A stretch of 64,000 bases of DNA from Pyxidicoccus caerfyrddinensis (GCF_010894405.1 NZ_JAAIYA010000025.1:62001-126000), one strand, 5' to 3'. Numbered from the stretch's first letter, positions 8,550-17,377 are shown. The notes: a model not told the origin generated them from the sequence alone. Program-made: numbers and translations.

Positions 8550-9563
8550 CTAGCGCGACTGCGTGCGCATCCAGTGAAGGAGGGCGCGCTGGACGTGGTA
8601 GCGGTTGCCCGCCTCGTCCACCACGCGGCTGCTCGGGTGGTCCAGCACCTCGTCGGCCACCTCCACGTTGCGGCGCACCGGCAGGCAGTGGAGGAAGGAC
8701 GCGTCCTTCGCGGCGCGGGACATGGTGCGCAGCGTGGGCATCCACCCGGAGTAGGACGCGAGCAGCGCGTTGACGTCGTTGGGCGAGTACGCCGCCGCGG
8801 CAGACGGGCCCCACGACTTGGCGTACACCGCGCGGCTGCCGGCGAGCGCCTCGTCCTGGTCATGGGTGTAGGTGATGCTGCCGCCGGTGGCCTTGGCGTA
8901 TGCCTCCGCCTCCGCGCGCACGGCGGGGTGCAATTCGAAGCCGGGAGGATGCGCCACGCGCACCTCGCAGCCGGCGGCCGCGGCGCTCAGGAGGAAGGAG
9001 TTGGGGACGGCCTTGGGCAGCGGCTTGATGTGCGGCGCCCAGGTGAGCGTCACCGGCAGCTTCTTGGTGCTGCCGAACGTCTCGCGCAGGGTGAGCACGT
9101 CCGCCAGGCCCTGGCAGGGGTGCTCGCGCGCGGACTCCATGCTCACCACCGGCACGGTGGCCCACTTGCGGAAGGCGCCGATAATGGGGTCGACCTCGTC
9201 CTCCTCGTCGCCGCCGCCCTGCGAGAAGGTCCGCACACCGAGCATGTCCACGAAGCGCGACAGGACGGGAGCGGCCTCCTTGAGGTGCTCGGCCCGGTCC
9301 GCGTTCATCACCGCGCCCTCGCGGTGCTCGAGCTTCCACACGCCCGAGCCCACGTCGAGGATGATGGCGTTGCCACCCCCGCGCAGCATGACGGCCTCGA
9401 ACGAGGTGCGCGTGCGCAGCGACGGGTTGAAGAACACCATGCCGAGGATGGAGCCCGGGAACAGGGGCTGCCCCGGTCCCTTCAGCTTCCACGCGGCCGC
9501 CTGTGCGAGCACCGCCTCGACGCCCTCGGGCCCGAGGTCCTGGATGTGGGTGACGTGCTTCAT
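8550..9563 (-). CDS. argF: N-acyl-L-ornithine carbamoyltransferase (AOTCase/SOTCase type)
   Basis: Transfers carbamoyl phosphate to an N-acylated ornithine. The 337-residue protein has FFNPSLRTRTSFE (44-56), HPCQ (148-151) and HCLPVRRNV (292-300). These match the Xanthomonas acetylornithine and Bacteroides succinylornithine enzymes better than classical OTCase. At the position that separates those two (Glu92 in Xanthomonas, Pro90 in Bacteroides) this protein has Ala91. At the carboxylated Lys302 of Xanthomonas it has Glu301. The exact acyl group is therefore open. The ATG at 9563 begins the conserved region. It is the first gene of the arg operon, facing argR across ARG boxes. Confidence 0.9.
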   Translation of the reverse strand: MKHVTHIQDLGPEGVEAVLAQAAAWKLKGPGQPLFPGSILGMVFFNPSLRTRTSFEAVMLRGGGNAIILDVGSGVWKLEHREGAVMNADRAEHLKEAAPVLSRFVDMLGVRTFSQGGGDEEDEVDPIIGAFRKWATVPVVSMESAREHPCQGLADVLTLRETFGSTKKLPVTLTWAPHIKPLPKAVPNSFLLSAAAAGCEVRVAHPPGFELHPAVRAEAEAYAKATGGSITYTHDQDEALAGSRAVYAKSWGPSAAAAYSPNDVNALLASYSGWMPTLRTMSRAAKDASFLHCLPVRRNVEVADEVLDHPSSRVVDEAGNRYHVQRALLHWMRTQSR

Positions 9564-9594
9564 GGGCCTGTGCTCCAACCGGCTGCTGGCCGGA

Positions 9595-9738
9595 TGCATG
9601 GGTGGGTGGATATGCACGAAAATGCGTGCATCCTCTTTGGGAGGCGCGGATATTATGCAAGAAGACGCAGCGCGCAAGCCTCTTGTTCCCAAAATCTTCA
9701 TGCAGACCCTTGCATGAATATGCATGCAAATGCATGGT
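9595..9738. promoter_or_regulatory. argF'-argR divergent control region with ARG-box palindromes
   Basis: The 181-base divergent gap holds two perfect 18-bp palindromes of one design, 6-bp arms with a 6-bp spacer. The first is TGCACG-N6-CGTGCA at 9613-9630. The second is TGCATG-N6-CATGCA at 9711-9728. TGCATG recurs at 9711, 9721 and 9731, exactly one helical turn apart, and also at 9595; CATGCA lies at 9699. Size and A/T-rich centres resemble ArgR operators of other bacteria. I infer arginine repression of the operon and autoregulation of argR, whose ATG lies 6 bases past the last repeat. Confidence 0.75.
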
Positions 9739-9744
9739 GGGTGA

Positions 9745-10167
9745 ATGAACCTGGACGAGACCATCCTGAGGCTCATCTCCGAGCGGGAGATCAGCGATCA
9801 GGCGGTACTGCAGGAGCTGCTGGAGTCGGAGGGCGAGGCGCCCAGCCAGTCCACGCTGTCGCGGCGGCTGAAGAAGCTGGGCGTGCAGAAGGTGGCGGGG
9901 CGCTACCAGCGCGTGGAGGCCCCGCCAGTGCCGGCGCCGGTGCGGCCGTGGCTGAGGATCATCGAGGCGCCGCCGAGCTTGCTGGTGCTGAAGACGGCGC
10001 CCGGCTACGCGCAGGTGTTCGCGCTGGCGCTGGACCGGGAGCCTGACGTGCCGGGGCTCGCCGGCACGGTGGCGGGGGACGACACCATCTTCGTCGCGGT
10101 GACGGAGCCCTCGCGGCTCCGTGAAGTGCGCGAGGTGGTGGAGGAGTTGATGACGCGGGGGACGTGA
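9745..10167 (+). CDS. argR: Arginine repressor ArgR
   Basis: A 140-residue ArgR. Residues 1-65 are the winged-helix DNA-binding domain, with the recognition helix in SQSTLSRRLKKLG. Residues 75-138 are the hexamerisation and arginine-binding domain, with TAPGYAQVFALALD and GTVAGDDTIFVAV; the GDD is the typical arginine contact. It is slightly short compared with the usual 149-156 residues but complete. It is transcribed away from the arg operon with operator-like palindromes just upstream, so it probably represses both directions when arginine is plentiful. Confidence 0.93.
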   Translation: MNLDETILRLISEREISDQAVLQELLESEGEAPSQSTLSRRLKKLGVQKVAGRYQRVEAPPVPAPVRPWLRIIEAPPSLLVLKTAPGYAQVFALALDREPDVPGLAGTVAGDDTIFVAVTEPSRLREVREVVEELMTRGT

Positions 10168-10306
10168 GGGCCGGGCCTTGCGTTCGGTGACTTTCGGGGA
10201 CAACCTGTGGGGGAGGGCACAGAGGTGACGCCCTCACACGTCAGACCCCGGTGCTATCTCCGCACGCATGGAACTGGAGACGGGCGGCGGGGAACATGGG
10301 CGGGGC

Positions 10307-10861
10307 ATGGAACGGAAACGGGCGACCTACGCAGACCTGGAGGCGCTTCCCGACAATGTCGTCGGGGAGATCATCGGCGGGGTGTTGTACGCCAGCCCCC
10401 GGCCGGCGGGGCCTCATGGGGTAGCCGCCTTCCAACTGGGCTTCGAACTGGAAGGACCGTTCGGACGAGGAAGAAACGGGCCGGGCGGCTGGGTGCTGCT
10501 CGGCGAGCCCGAGCTCCACCTGGGCGAAGACGTCCTCGTTCCCGACCTGTCCGGCTGGCATCGCGAGCGGCTGCCCAGGCCCACGAGCCATGTGGCCTAC
10601 TCGGTGGTGCCGGACTGGGTCTGCGAGGTGCTCTCGCCCTCCACGAGGAGCCTGGACCGGAAGGAGAAGCTTCCCGTGTACGCGCGAGAGGGCGTCCGGC
10701 ACGTGTGGCTGGTGGACCCCAAGCCGCGCACGCTGGAGGTGTACCGCTTGGAGGGCGCCAGCTACGTGCTGCTCGCCACGTATGAAGGCAAGGGCCCGGT
10801 CAGGGCGGAGCCCTTCGAGGCCATCGAACTGGAGCTGGCCTTCCTCTGGGACGACCGGTAG
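10307..10861 (+). CDS. Uma2-family (DUF820) nuclease-like protein
   Basis: About 184 residues of the Uma2/DUF820 family, a PD-(D/E)XK nuclease fold expanded in myxobacteria and cyanobacteria, with cellular role unknown. The active-site elements are an acidic residue in VPDLSGW and DWVCEVLSPST followed by a Lys in LDRKEKLPVYAREGV. The internal ATG at 10307 is preferred because the family normally begins near the motif ATYADLEALP; an upstream ATG at 10268 would add 13 residues. It is a single gene after argR with no obvious operon partner. Confidence 0.85.
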   Translation: MERKRATYADLEALPDNVVGEIIGGVLYASPRPAGPHGVAAFQLGFELEGPFGRGRNGPGGWVLLGEPELHLGEDVLVPDLSGWHRERLPRPTSHVAYSVVPDWVCEVLSPSTRSLDRKEKLPVYAREGVRHVWLVDPKPRTLEVYRLEGASYVLLATYEGKGPVRAEPFEAIELELAFLWDDR

Positions 10862-10962
10862 CCACAGGCCCCTGGTTACAAGCCGGTTACACCCCTTTGG
10901 GTCGTCCATTCGTACTGTCCTCAGCGTGCCCAGACAGGCACCGCCGTACGAAAGGACGCACG

Positions 10963-12207
10963 ATGAAACCGGCCCTCAAGCTCCCCATCATCCTTGGCTC
11001 CGCCGCGGTGCTCGCGGTCTCCGCCCTCCTGCTGGGCACGCCGGCCCCCGGCACGCCTCCCCCGCGCCCGGTGCCGCCGTCCATCGCGCCGGTGCCGCCG
11101 TCCACCGTGCACGCGCCGCTCCCGAAGCCGGACGTGGCTCCCATCACGTCGGCGCCGCAGAACCAGCCCGTCATCCAGATTGCCGTGCTCCTCGACACCA
11201 GCGGCAGCATGGACGGCCTGCTCGACCAGGCCCGCACGCAGCTGTGGAACATCGTCAACCGCTTCTCCCACGCGAAGCGCAACGGCGTGGCGCCCCAGCT
11301 CCAACTGGCCCTGTACGCCTACGGCAACACGGACCCGGGGGCCAACCGGGACGAAATCCGCCAGGTGGTGCCCTTCACCACCGACCTGGACCTCATCTCC
11401 GAGCACCTCTTCTCGCTGCGCACCTCCGGCGGCTCCGAGCACTGCGGCGAGGTCATCCGTGACGCCACCACGCAGCTCGCCTGGAGCAAGGACCCGAACG
11501 CGATGCGCCTCATCTTCGTCGCCGGCAACGAGCCCTTCACCCAGGGCCCGGTGGACTTCCATGATGCCGTGAAGTCGGCCAAGGAGCGGGGCATCACCGT
11601 GAATACCCTCCACTGCGGCGGCTACGAGGAGGGCATCTCCGGCGGCTGGAAGGACGCGGCGGTGCTCGCGGACGGCAGCTACCTCAACATCGACCAGAAC
11701 CAGAGGGTGGTGGAGATCGCCGCGCCGCAGGACTCGGAGATTGCCCGGCTGGGCGGGGAGCTGAACAAGACCTACGTGGCCTACGGCGCGGGCGGTGAGC
11801 AGGCCCAGGCGCGTCAGTCGGCGCAGGACAGCAACTCGCTCGGCGTGTCCATCTCCAACATGGTGTCGCGCTCCGTCGCCAAGTCCTCGCGCAACTACTC
11901 CAACGAGAGCTGGGACCTGGTGGACGCGGTGAAGAAGAACCAGGTGGACGTGGCCAGCGTCCGGGCCGAGGACCTGCCGGAGCCCATGCGCGGGCTCGAC
12001 GCCGCCGGCCGCAAGGCGTGGCTCGCGGCCCGCGAGCAGGAGCGCACGGACATCCAGCAGCGCATCCAGACGCTCAACGCCGAGCGCCAGAAGTTCCTCG
12101 CCGAGGCCCGCAAGCAGCAGGCGACCAAGGGCGACGACACGCTCGAGGGCGCCATCGGCCAGGTCGTCCAGCGCGAGGCGCAGAAGCGCCAGCTCACCCT
12201 GGAGTAG
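10963..12207 (+). CDS. Exported von Willebrand factor A domain protein
   Basis: A 414-residue protein with an N-terminal hydrophobic segment (about residues 8-25), probably a signal anchor, then a Pro-rich linker. The VWA domain starts near residue 70 with the metal-ion-dependent adhesion site DTSGSM. The C-terminal 100 residues are Glu/Arg/Gln-rich and probably helical. The start at 10963 follows AAAGGA; the longer frame begins in non-coding sequence. It ends 9 bases before the response regulator, so it may be co-transcribed with the two-component system and be its target or sensory partner. The ligand is unknown. Confidence 0.85.
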   Translation: MKPALKLPIILGSAAVLAVSALLLGTPAPGTPPPRPVPPSIAPVPPSTVHAPLPKPDVAPITSAPQNQPVIQIAVLLDTSGSMDGLLDQARTQLWNIVNRFSHAKRNGVAPQLQLALYAYGNTDPGANRDEIRQVVPFTTDLDLISEHLFSLRTSGGSEHCGEVIRDATTQLAWSKDPNAMRLIFVAGNEPFTQGPVDFHDAVKSAKERGITVNTLHCGGYEEGISGGWKDAAVLADGSYLNIDQNQRVVEIAAPQDSEIARLGGELNKTYVAYGAGGEQAQARQSAQDSNSLGVSISNMVSRSVAKSSRNYSNESWDLVDAVKKNQVDVASVRAEDLPEPMRGLDAAGRKAWLAAREQERTDIQQRIQTLNAERQKFLAEARKQQATKGDDTLEGAIGQVVQREAQKRQLTLE

Positions 12208-12216
12208 AGTGCCGCC

Positions 12217-12924
12217 ATGGCCGCGCGCCGAGTGCTCGTCGTGGAGGATGACCCCGCCATCCGGCGCGGAATCGTGGATGCCCTGCGCTTCGAGGGCTAC
12301 GAAGTCCTCGAAGCCGGGGCGCGCGAGGAGGGCCAGCGGCTGGCCGAGCGCATCCCGGTAGACCTCGTGCTGCTGGACCTGGTCCTCCCCGACGGTGACG
12401 GGCTGGACCTCCTCCGGGCAGTGCGCGGGAGCCGGCCCACGCTGCCCGTCATCATCCTCACCGCCCGGGGCCAGGAGGAGGACCGCGTCAACGGCCTGAA
12501 GCTCGGCGCGGATGATTACGTGGTGAAGCCCTTCTCCGTGCGGGAATTGCTGGCCCGCGCGGGGGCGGTGCTGCGGCGCTCGGCGGAGCGGCCCGCGGGC
12601 GTGGTGCGCATCGACTTCCCGGGCGGCCACTTCGAGGTGGAGCGGCGCGAGCTGAGCTTCACGGACGGCTCGCGGGTGGACCTCTCCGAGCGTGAGGCGG
12701 AGGCGCTGCGCTACCTCGGCGACAACGCCGGGCGCGCCATCTCCCGCGAGGAGTTGCTCGAGCGGGTGTGGCACCTGCCCGCGCGCTCCGTGCAGACGCG
12801 CACGGTGGACATGACGATGGCGCGCCTGCGGGAGAAGCTGCGCGACGACTCCGAGGAGCCGCGCGTCATCCTCACGGTGCGCGGCAAGGGCTACATGTTC
12901 GCCGCGCGAGAGGCCACGCCGTGA
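12217..12924 (+). CDS. OmpR/PhoB-family response regulator
   Basis: A 235-residue DNA-binding response regulator. The receiver domain (about 5-118) has acidic residues EDD (10-12), phospho-acceptor Asp54 in LLDLVLPDGDG and the conserved Lys in VVKPFSVREL. The winged-helix effector domain (about 140-230) ends with TVRGKGYMF, typical of the OmpR class. Its stop overlaps the start of the histidine kinase as GTGA, so the two are co-translated. Confidence 0.93.
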   Translation: MAARRVLVVEDDPAIRRGIVDALRFEGYEVLEAGAREEGQRLAERIPVDLVLLDLVLPDGDGLDLLRAVRGSRPTLPVIILTARGQEEDRVNGLKLGADDYVVKPFSVRELLARAGAVLRRSAERPAGVVRIDFPGGHFEVERRELSFTDGSRVDLSEREAEALRYLGDNAGRAISREELLERVWHLPARSVQTRTVDMTMARLREKLRDDSEEPRVILTVRGKGYMFAAREATP

Positions 12925-14669
12925 TTCGCTCCTGGCGCATCTGGATTGCGGTGAGCGCGTGCCTGTGTCTGGCGCTGGCGGGCGTGGTGTGGCTCTCCGC
13001 CTTCGCGCTCCGCCTGGACCGCGCGGACCGGCAGGCCCGGGAGAGCGCGGCGCGCGAGGAGAACGCGCGGCTGGCGCTGTGGCGGCTGGACTCGGACCTG
13101 CTGCCGCTGGTGGCGCGGGAGAGCGCGGTGGCGGCGGAGGCGTACGGCCCCGTCTCTCCCGCACGAGGCGTGCTCGACGAGCAACGGCGCCCCATGCCCA
13201 TGGGCACGGCCTTCCTCTCGTCTCCGCTGTTGTCCCCGTTGCCGGAGCACGTGCTGCTCCACTTCCAGCTCGCCCCGGATGGCACGGTGTCCTCGCCCCA
13301 GGTGGTGGAGCCCGGGCTGCGCGAAGCGCTGGGCGCGGCGCTGCCCGCCTCCGAGGTCGCGGTGCTGGAGGGCCGCCTGCGGGACTTGAAGGCGCTATTG
13401 CACGGGACGGACCTGCGGCGGGCCCTGGCGGAGCCGCCCCTCCAGGCCCGGCGCGCGCAGGTCCGGGCCGAGCCCACCAGCACCCTGGCCGACATCTCCC
13501 AGGTGTCGAAGAACGCGATCGAGTACAGCGCGCGCTCCCGGAGCGCGAGCCAGGCCGTGCGCCAGAGCCAGAACATCTCCAATGCCTTGCTGGACGAGCC
13601 GCCCCCGGCCGAGTCGGACGTGGCGATGCGCGCCGTCTGGGTGGGGGACACGCTGCTGCTGGGGCGGCGCGTGCGCCTGGAGGGCCGCGACTACGTGCAG
13701 GGCTGTTGGTTGGACTGGCCCGGGCTGCGCACGTGGTTGCTCGGGCAGGTGAAAGACCTGCTGCCCTCCGCGGTGCTGGAGCCGGTGCGCAGCCGCGAGG
13801 CGCAGGGGGATGGCCGGATGCTGGCGGCGCTGCCGGTGCGGCTGGTGCCGGGGCAGGCGGCGGTGGACGGGTATGCGTCGGGGACGCTCTCCACGCTGCC
13901 CGTGGTGCTGATGGTGGCGTGGAGCGGCGTGCTGCTGGCGGGCGTGGCGGTGGTGGCGCTCTTGGTGGGCGTGGTGGCGCTCAGCGAGCGGCGGGGCGCC
14001 TTCGTGTCCGCGGTGACGCACGAGCTGCGCACGCCGCTCACCACCTTCCGCATGTACACGGAGATGCTGGCCGCGGGCATGGTGCCGGACGAGGGCCGGC
14101 GGCGGGAGTACTTCGACATCCTCCACCGCGAGGCGGAGCGGCTGAGCCACCTGGTGGAGAACGTGCTGGCCTACGCGCGGATTGAACGGGGCCGCGCTCC
14201 GGCGCGCCTGGAGCGGGTGTCGGTGGACGCCATGCTGGAGCGCATGACGGAGCGGCTGGCGCAGCGGGCGGCGCAGGCGGGCATGGAGTTGTGCGTGGAC
14301 GTGCCCGGGGGCGTGGCCGTGCTGACGGACCCGTCCGCCGTGGAGCAGGTGCTCTTCAACCTGGTGGACAACGCGTCCAAGTACGCGGCCCCGGCGGTGG
14401 ACCGGCGCATCCACGTGGAATGCGAGACACGCCGGGGAAGGGTGGGGCTCTCGGTGAGGGACCACGGGCCCGGGGTGGATGCCGCGACGGCGAGGCGGCT
14501 CTTCGAGCCCTTCTCCAAGTCCGTGCAGACGGCGGCGAAGACGGCCCCCGGCGTCGGGCTGGGCCTGGCGCTGTGCCGGCGGCTCGCGCGGAGCATGCGC
14601 GCGGACCTGCGCCACGAGCGCGTGCCCGGAGGCGGGGCGCGCTTCGTGCTCTGGCTGCCGTCCGCCTGA
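12921..14669 (+). CDS. Membrane sensor histidine kinase
   Basis: A 582-residue kinase starting at GTG and overlapping the response regulator gene. TM1 is near residues 8-30 and TM2 near 315-345, giving a large extracytoplasmic sensor of about 280 residues without a recognisable domain. No clear HAMP linker follows TM2; the HisKA motif starts almost at once, with phospho-acceptor His367 in VTHELRTPL. The ATPase domain shows the N box (NLVDNASKYA), a DHGPGVD G1 box and the GVGLGLAL G2 box. The short TM-to-HisKA connection may favour direct signal transfer. Confidence 0.92.
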   Translation: MIRSWRIWIAVSACLCLALAGVVWLSAFALRLDRADRQARESAAREENARLALWRLDSDLLPLVARESAVAAEAYGPVSPARGVLDEQRRPMPMGTAFLSSPLLSPLPEHVLLHFQLAPDGTVSSPQVVEPGLREALGAALPASEVAVLEGRLRDLKALLHGTDLRRALAEPPLQARRAQVRAEPTSTLADISQVSKNAIEYSARSRSASQAVRQSQNISNALLDEPPPAESDVAMRAVWVGDTLLLGRRVRLEGRDYVQGCWLDWPGLRTWLLGQVKDLLPSAVLEPVRSREAQGDGRMLAALPVRLVPGQAAVDGYASGTLSTLPVVLMVAWSGVLLAGVAVVALLVGVVALSERRGAFVSAVTHELRTPLTTFRMYTEMLAAGMVPDEGRRREYFDILHREAERLSHLVENVLAYARIERGRAPARLERVSVDAMLERMTERLAQRAAQAGMELCVDVPGGVAVLTDPSAVEQVLFNLVDNASKYAAPAVDRRIHVECETRRGRVGLSVRDHGPGVDAATARRLFEPFSKSVQTAAKTAPGVGLGLALCRRLARSMRADLRHERVPGGGARFVLWLPSA

Positions 14670-14912
14670 AGCCTCCGGGCCGCGACGCCTCCCGGGGGCG
14701 TTGCCAGTCCGACACCCACACCCCCCTTGGGGGCCTCCGCCCAACCGACTGGGATGTGCGCCGTTGTGGGAACCCAGACCGTGGGGTGAGGAGATGTTTT
14801 CCCGGTGAGAGGGAATTGCTCCCCTTTCTCAAGAAATTCCGGCGAAGCCGTAGGTCATGGGAGGGCGCTGGATTTTCCGGGTCGGCGGCGCCCGCATGCC
14901 CTGGAGGGCACC

Positions 14913-15449
14913 ATGAGTACGTCGGAGCTGACGGTGCTGCTGGACGGCGCGCGCAAGGGAGACACGGACGCGCGCGATGCGCTGATGGCGGTGGCCTACC
15001 AGGAGCTTCGACAGTTGGTGCACGCGGCCCCGCGCGTCTCGCCCACGGCGCTGGTGAACGAGGCGTGGACGCGCCTGTCCAGCGGCGGCGTGGCCTTCGA
15101 GCACCGGCGTCACTTCTTCGGCGCGGCGGCCCGGGCGATGCGGCGGGTGATGGTGGACCGCGCGCGCGTGTGCAGGGCGCAGATGCGCGACGCGGCCCAG
15201 GAGCGGCTGTGCCTCCACGACGCGGAGGTGGAGGGCCCCGCCGGCATGGACATCGAGGTGCTGGAGCTGGAGCGGGCGCTGTCGGAGCTGGAGACCTTCC
15301 AGCCGCGCCTGGCCCGCATGCTGGAGCTGCGCTTCTTCGCGGGGCTGGGCCTGATGGAGACGGCGGCGGCGCTGAGCGTGTCGCCCGCCACCGTCCGGCG
15401 CGACTGGTCCTACGCGAGCGTCTGGCTGGTGGAGCGCCTGAGCCACTGA
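14913..15449 (+). CDS. ECF-type RNA polymerase sigma factor (TIGR02999-like)
   Basis: A 178-residue sigma factor resembling the TIGR02999 ECF-like group. Region 2 contains PTALVNEAWTRL and HFFGAAARAMRRVMVDRAR, characteristic of that group. Region 4 ends in LSVSPATVRRDWSYASVWL, a helix-turn-helix that would read the -35 element. The start at 14913 follows GGAGGG. No anti-sigma gene lies next to it, so control is unclear. The 243 bases upstream (14670-14912) hold no gene; I see only GC-rich sequence there and no confident promoter. Confidence 0.9.
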   Translation: MSTSELTVLLDGARKGDTDARDALMAVAYQELRQLVHAAPRVSPTALVNEAWTRLSSGGVAFEHRRHFFGAAARAMRRVMVDRARVCRAQMRDAAQERLCLHDAEVEGPAGMDIEVLELERALSELETFQPRLARMLELRFFAGLGLMETAAALSVSPATVRRDWSYASVWLVERLSH

Positions 15450-15486
15450 GGCGTGCGCGCCGGACGGCGTCGCGGAGCGCGGAGGG

Positions 15487-17259
15487 TCAGCGCATCAGCA
15501 GCCGACGCACGAGCGGCAGGGGCAGGCTGCCCTGGGCCACGAAGGCGTCGTGGAACTGCTTGAGGCTCGCGCCCTTCGCCGCCATGTACTCGCGCGCGAG
15601 CTGCTGAATCTCCAGCTTGCCGTACGTGTAATAGAGGTACGTGGGGTTGTACGCGCCGCGGCGGGCCTCCTCGTAGGCGTTGGCCGGCTGCTGGAAGCAG
15701 CGCTCACGGAACAGGCGCGCGCCGTCCTCCACCGTCCAGCCCGCGGTGTGGAGCTTGATGCCGGTGACGTAGCGGCAGTCGCGCAGCAGGGCCTCGGAGA
15801 GCTGGGCCAGGCGCAGCTTCGGGTCTCCATTCCGGTAGCCCTGGTCGAGCATCATCTGCTCCGCGTAGTGGGCCCACCCTTCCGCGTTGCTGCCCACGCT
15901 CACCAGCTTGCGCACCTTCGTGGGGAAGCGCGGCGCGTAGAGGAACTGGAGGTAGTGGCCGGGCCAGACCTCGTGGATGTTGATGAGGTCCACCACGGGC
16001 TTGTTGTAGAGGCGCAGGTGCTCCTCCTTGTGCTGCGCCGTCCACTCCGGCTCCACCGGGGTGACGTAGTAGAAGGCCTCGGTGGCCTTCGTCTCGTACG
16101 GCCCCGGCGTGTCCATGGACGCGAAGCTGCCCGAGCGCGCATAGGGCGGCGTCTCCTCCACGTGCGGGCGCACCTCGGAAGGAATGGTGACCAGGTCCTT
16201 CTCCACCAGGTACTTCCGCACGCCCTCCACCGAGCGGCGCACGGAGGGAATCAGGTCCTCCGCCGTGGGGTGGTCCTTCTCCAGCGTGGCCATCACCTGC
16301 GCGGGCGTGAGCTTCGGGTCGATGCGCTTCGCGGTGGCAACGAAGTCGGCGTAGTCCTTCTCCAGATTGGCCTCGCCGCGCGCGAGCAGCTGCGGCAGCG
16401 GAACATCAATCATTTCTTCATTCCGCAGCTTGGTGAGGAAGCGCTCCTCGCCCAGCGCGTAGCTGCCGGTGGAGCGGGGCAGCAGGTCGGTCTCCAGCCA
16501 CCGCGCGAAGTCCTTCACCGCCGCCACGGCCTGGGCGTTGGCCTGCTGGAACTCGGCCAGCAACGCGGCGTCGCCACCGGCGGCGTCCGTCGCCCACTGC
16601 GTCACCGAGCCCTCGAAGAAACCCACCGAGCCCTTCGTCATGCGAATGGCCAGGTCGGTGAACTCGCGCGGCGGAGACTGCACGTTGGCCTTGCCCGCGG
16701 CGAACACGGCGGGCACCTGCTTCAGGCGGGCAATCACCGAGCGCAGCCGCTCCGCCTTCGGCGCGAAGTCGCGCTTCATCAGCCCGTCCACCGCGCCGCC
16801 CGGCAGCCCGGCGTAGGCCATGGGGTTCTTCTCCCAGCCGCGCACCACGCTCAGCTCGTAGTGGTCGGCGAGCAGCTGCTGCTGGAGCGCCTCCGCGTCG
16901 ATGGCCTCGTCGAAGGAGAGCGTGTCTCGCTTCAGCGCACGCATGCGGGCGAGCAGCGCCTCCAGCTCGCGGATGCGGGCTTCGATTCGCGGGCGGCTCA
17001 GGTCCTCCAGGCGGGCGTCATACTCGTGCAGCCCGTACCCCGTGGCGTTGGAGGGCGCATAGGCGAAGGAGGCCGCGAAGACGGCGTCCACCAGCTCCGG
17101 GAAGGTCTCCGCCTTCGCGGCGACAGTGGCGGCCTGGGGCGCCTCGCCGGGCGGAGCGGCGGTGGGGCCCGGCCCCTGCCGGGCGCAGGCAAGCAGGCCA
17201 CAGCAGGCGACGAGCAGCAGACGGCGGAGGGCGGGAAGGGCGGGGGAGGCTCCGGGCAT
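15487..17259 (-). CDS. DUF885-family metallopeptidase-like lipoprotein
   Basis: A 590-residue DUF885 protein. The signal peptide ends with a lipobox-like LLAC (Cys about residue 25), so it is probably a lipoprotein. The zinc-peptidase-type motif HEVWPGHYLQ lies near residue 427 and a downstream EGWAHYAEQM supplies a further acidic/His cluster, as in other DUF885 members that resemble M3/M32-like peptidases. It is convergent with the ECF sigma gene. The substrate is unknown. Confidence 0.88.
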   Translation of the reverse strand: MPGASPALPALRRLLLVACCGLLACARQGPGPTAAPPGEAPQAATVAAKAETFPELVDAVFAASFAYAPSNATGYGLHEYDARLEDLSRPRIEARIRELEALLARMRALKRDTLSFDEAIDAEALQQQLLADHYELSVVRGWEKNPMAYAGLPGGAVDGLMKRDFAPKAERLRSVIARLKQVPAVFAAGKANVQSPPREFTDLAIRMTKGSVGFFEGSVTQWATDAAGGDAALLAEFQQANAQAVAAVKDFARWLETDLLPRSTGSYALGEERFLTKLRNEEMIDVPLPQLLARGEANLEKDYADFVATAKRIDPKLTPAQVMATLEKDHPTAEDLIPSVRRSVEGVRKYLVEKDLVTIPSEVRPHVEETPPYARSGSFASMDTPGPYETKATEAFYYVTPVEPEWTAQHKEEHLRLYNKPVVDLINIHEVWPGHYLQFLYAPRFPTKVRKLVSVGSNAEGWAHYAEQMMLDQGYRNGDPKLRLAQLSEALLRDCRYVTGIKLHTAGWTVEDGARLFRERCFQQPANAYEEARRGAYNPTYLYYTYGKLEIQQLAREYMAAKGASLKQFHDAFVAQGSLPLPLVRRLLMR

Positions 17260-17323
17260 GCCGCCGTTCTAGCAACGATGGGAAGCGAAGGCCCGGGGCC
17301 GACGTGAGGCGCGTAGAAAAGAA

Positions 17324-17359
17324 GGCGCCCCGTCACCCTCGGGAGGGTGGCGGGGCGCC
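17324..17359 (-). terminator. Rho-independent terminator of the MYXO-CTERM gene
   Basis: A 16-bp stem (17324-17339 with 17344-17359, one G-T pair) and a 4-base loop, starting 18 bases after the stop at 17378. On the minus strand the stem is followed by a T-rich run (TTCTTTTC), so this is a classical intrinsic terminator oriented for the 17378-19663 gene. Confidence 0.85.
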
Positions 17360-17377
17360 GACGTCACGACGTGTGGG

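Noticed and set aside
10921..13164. Minus-strand open frame of 747 codons
   Set aside because: Antisense to the VWA and response regulator genes; no motifs.
14721..14733. CCCCC-TT-GGGGG hairpin after the histidine kinase gene
   Set aside because: The 2-base loop is too small and no T-run follows; left unannotated.
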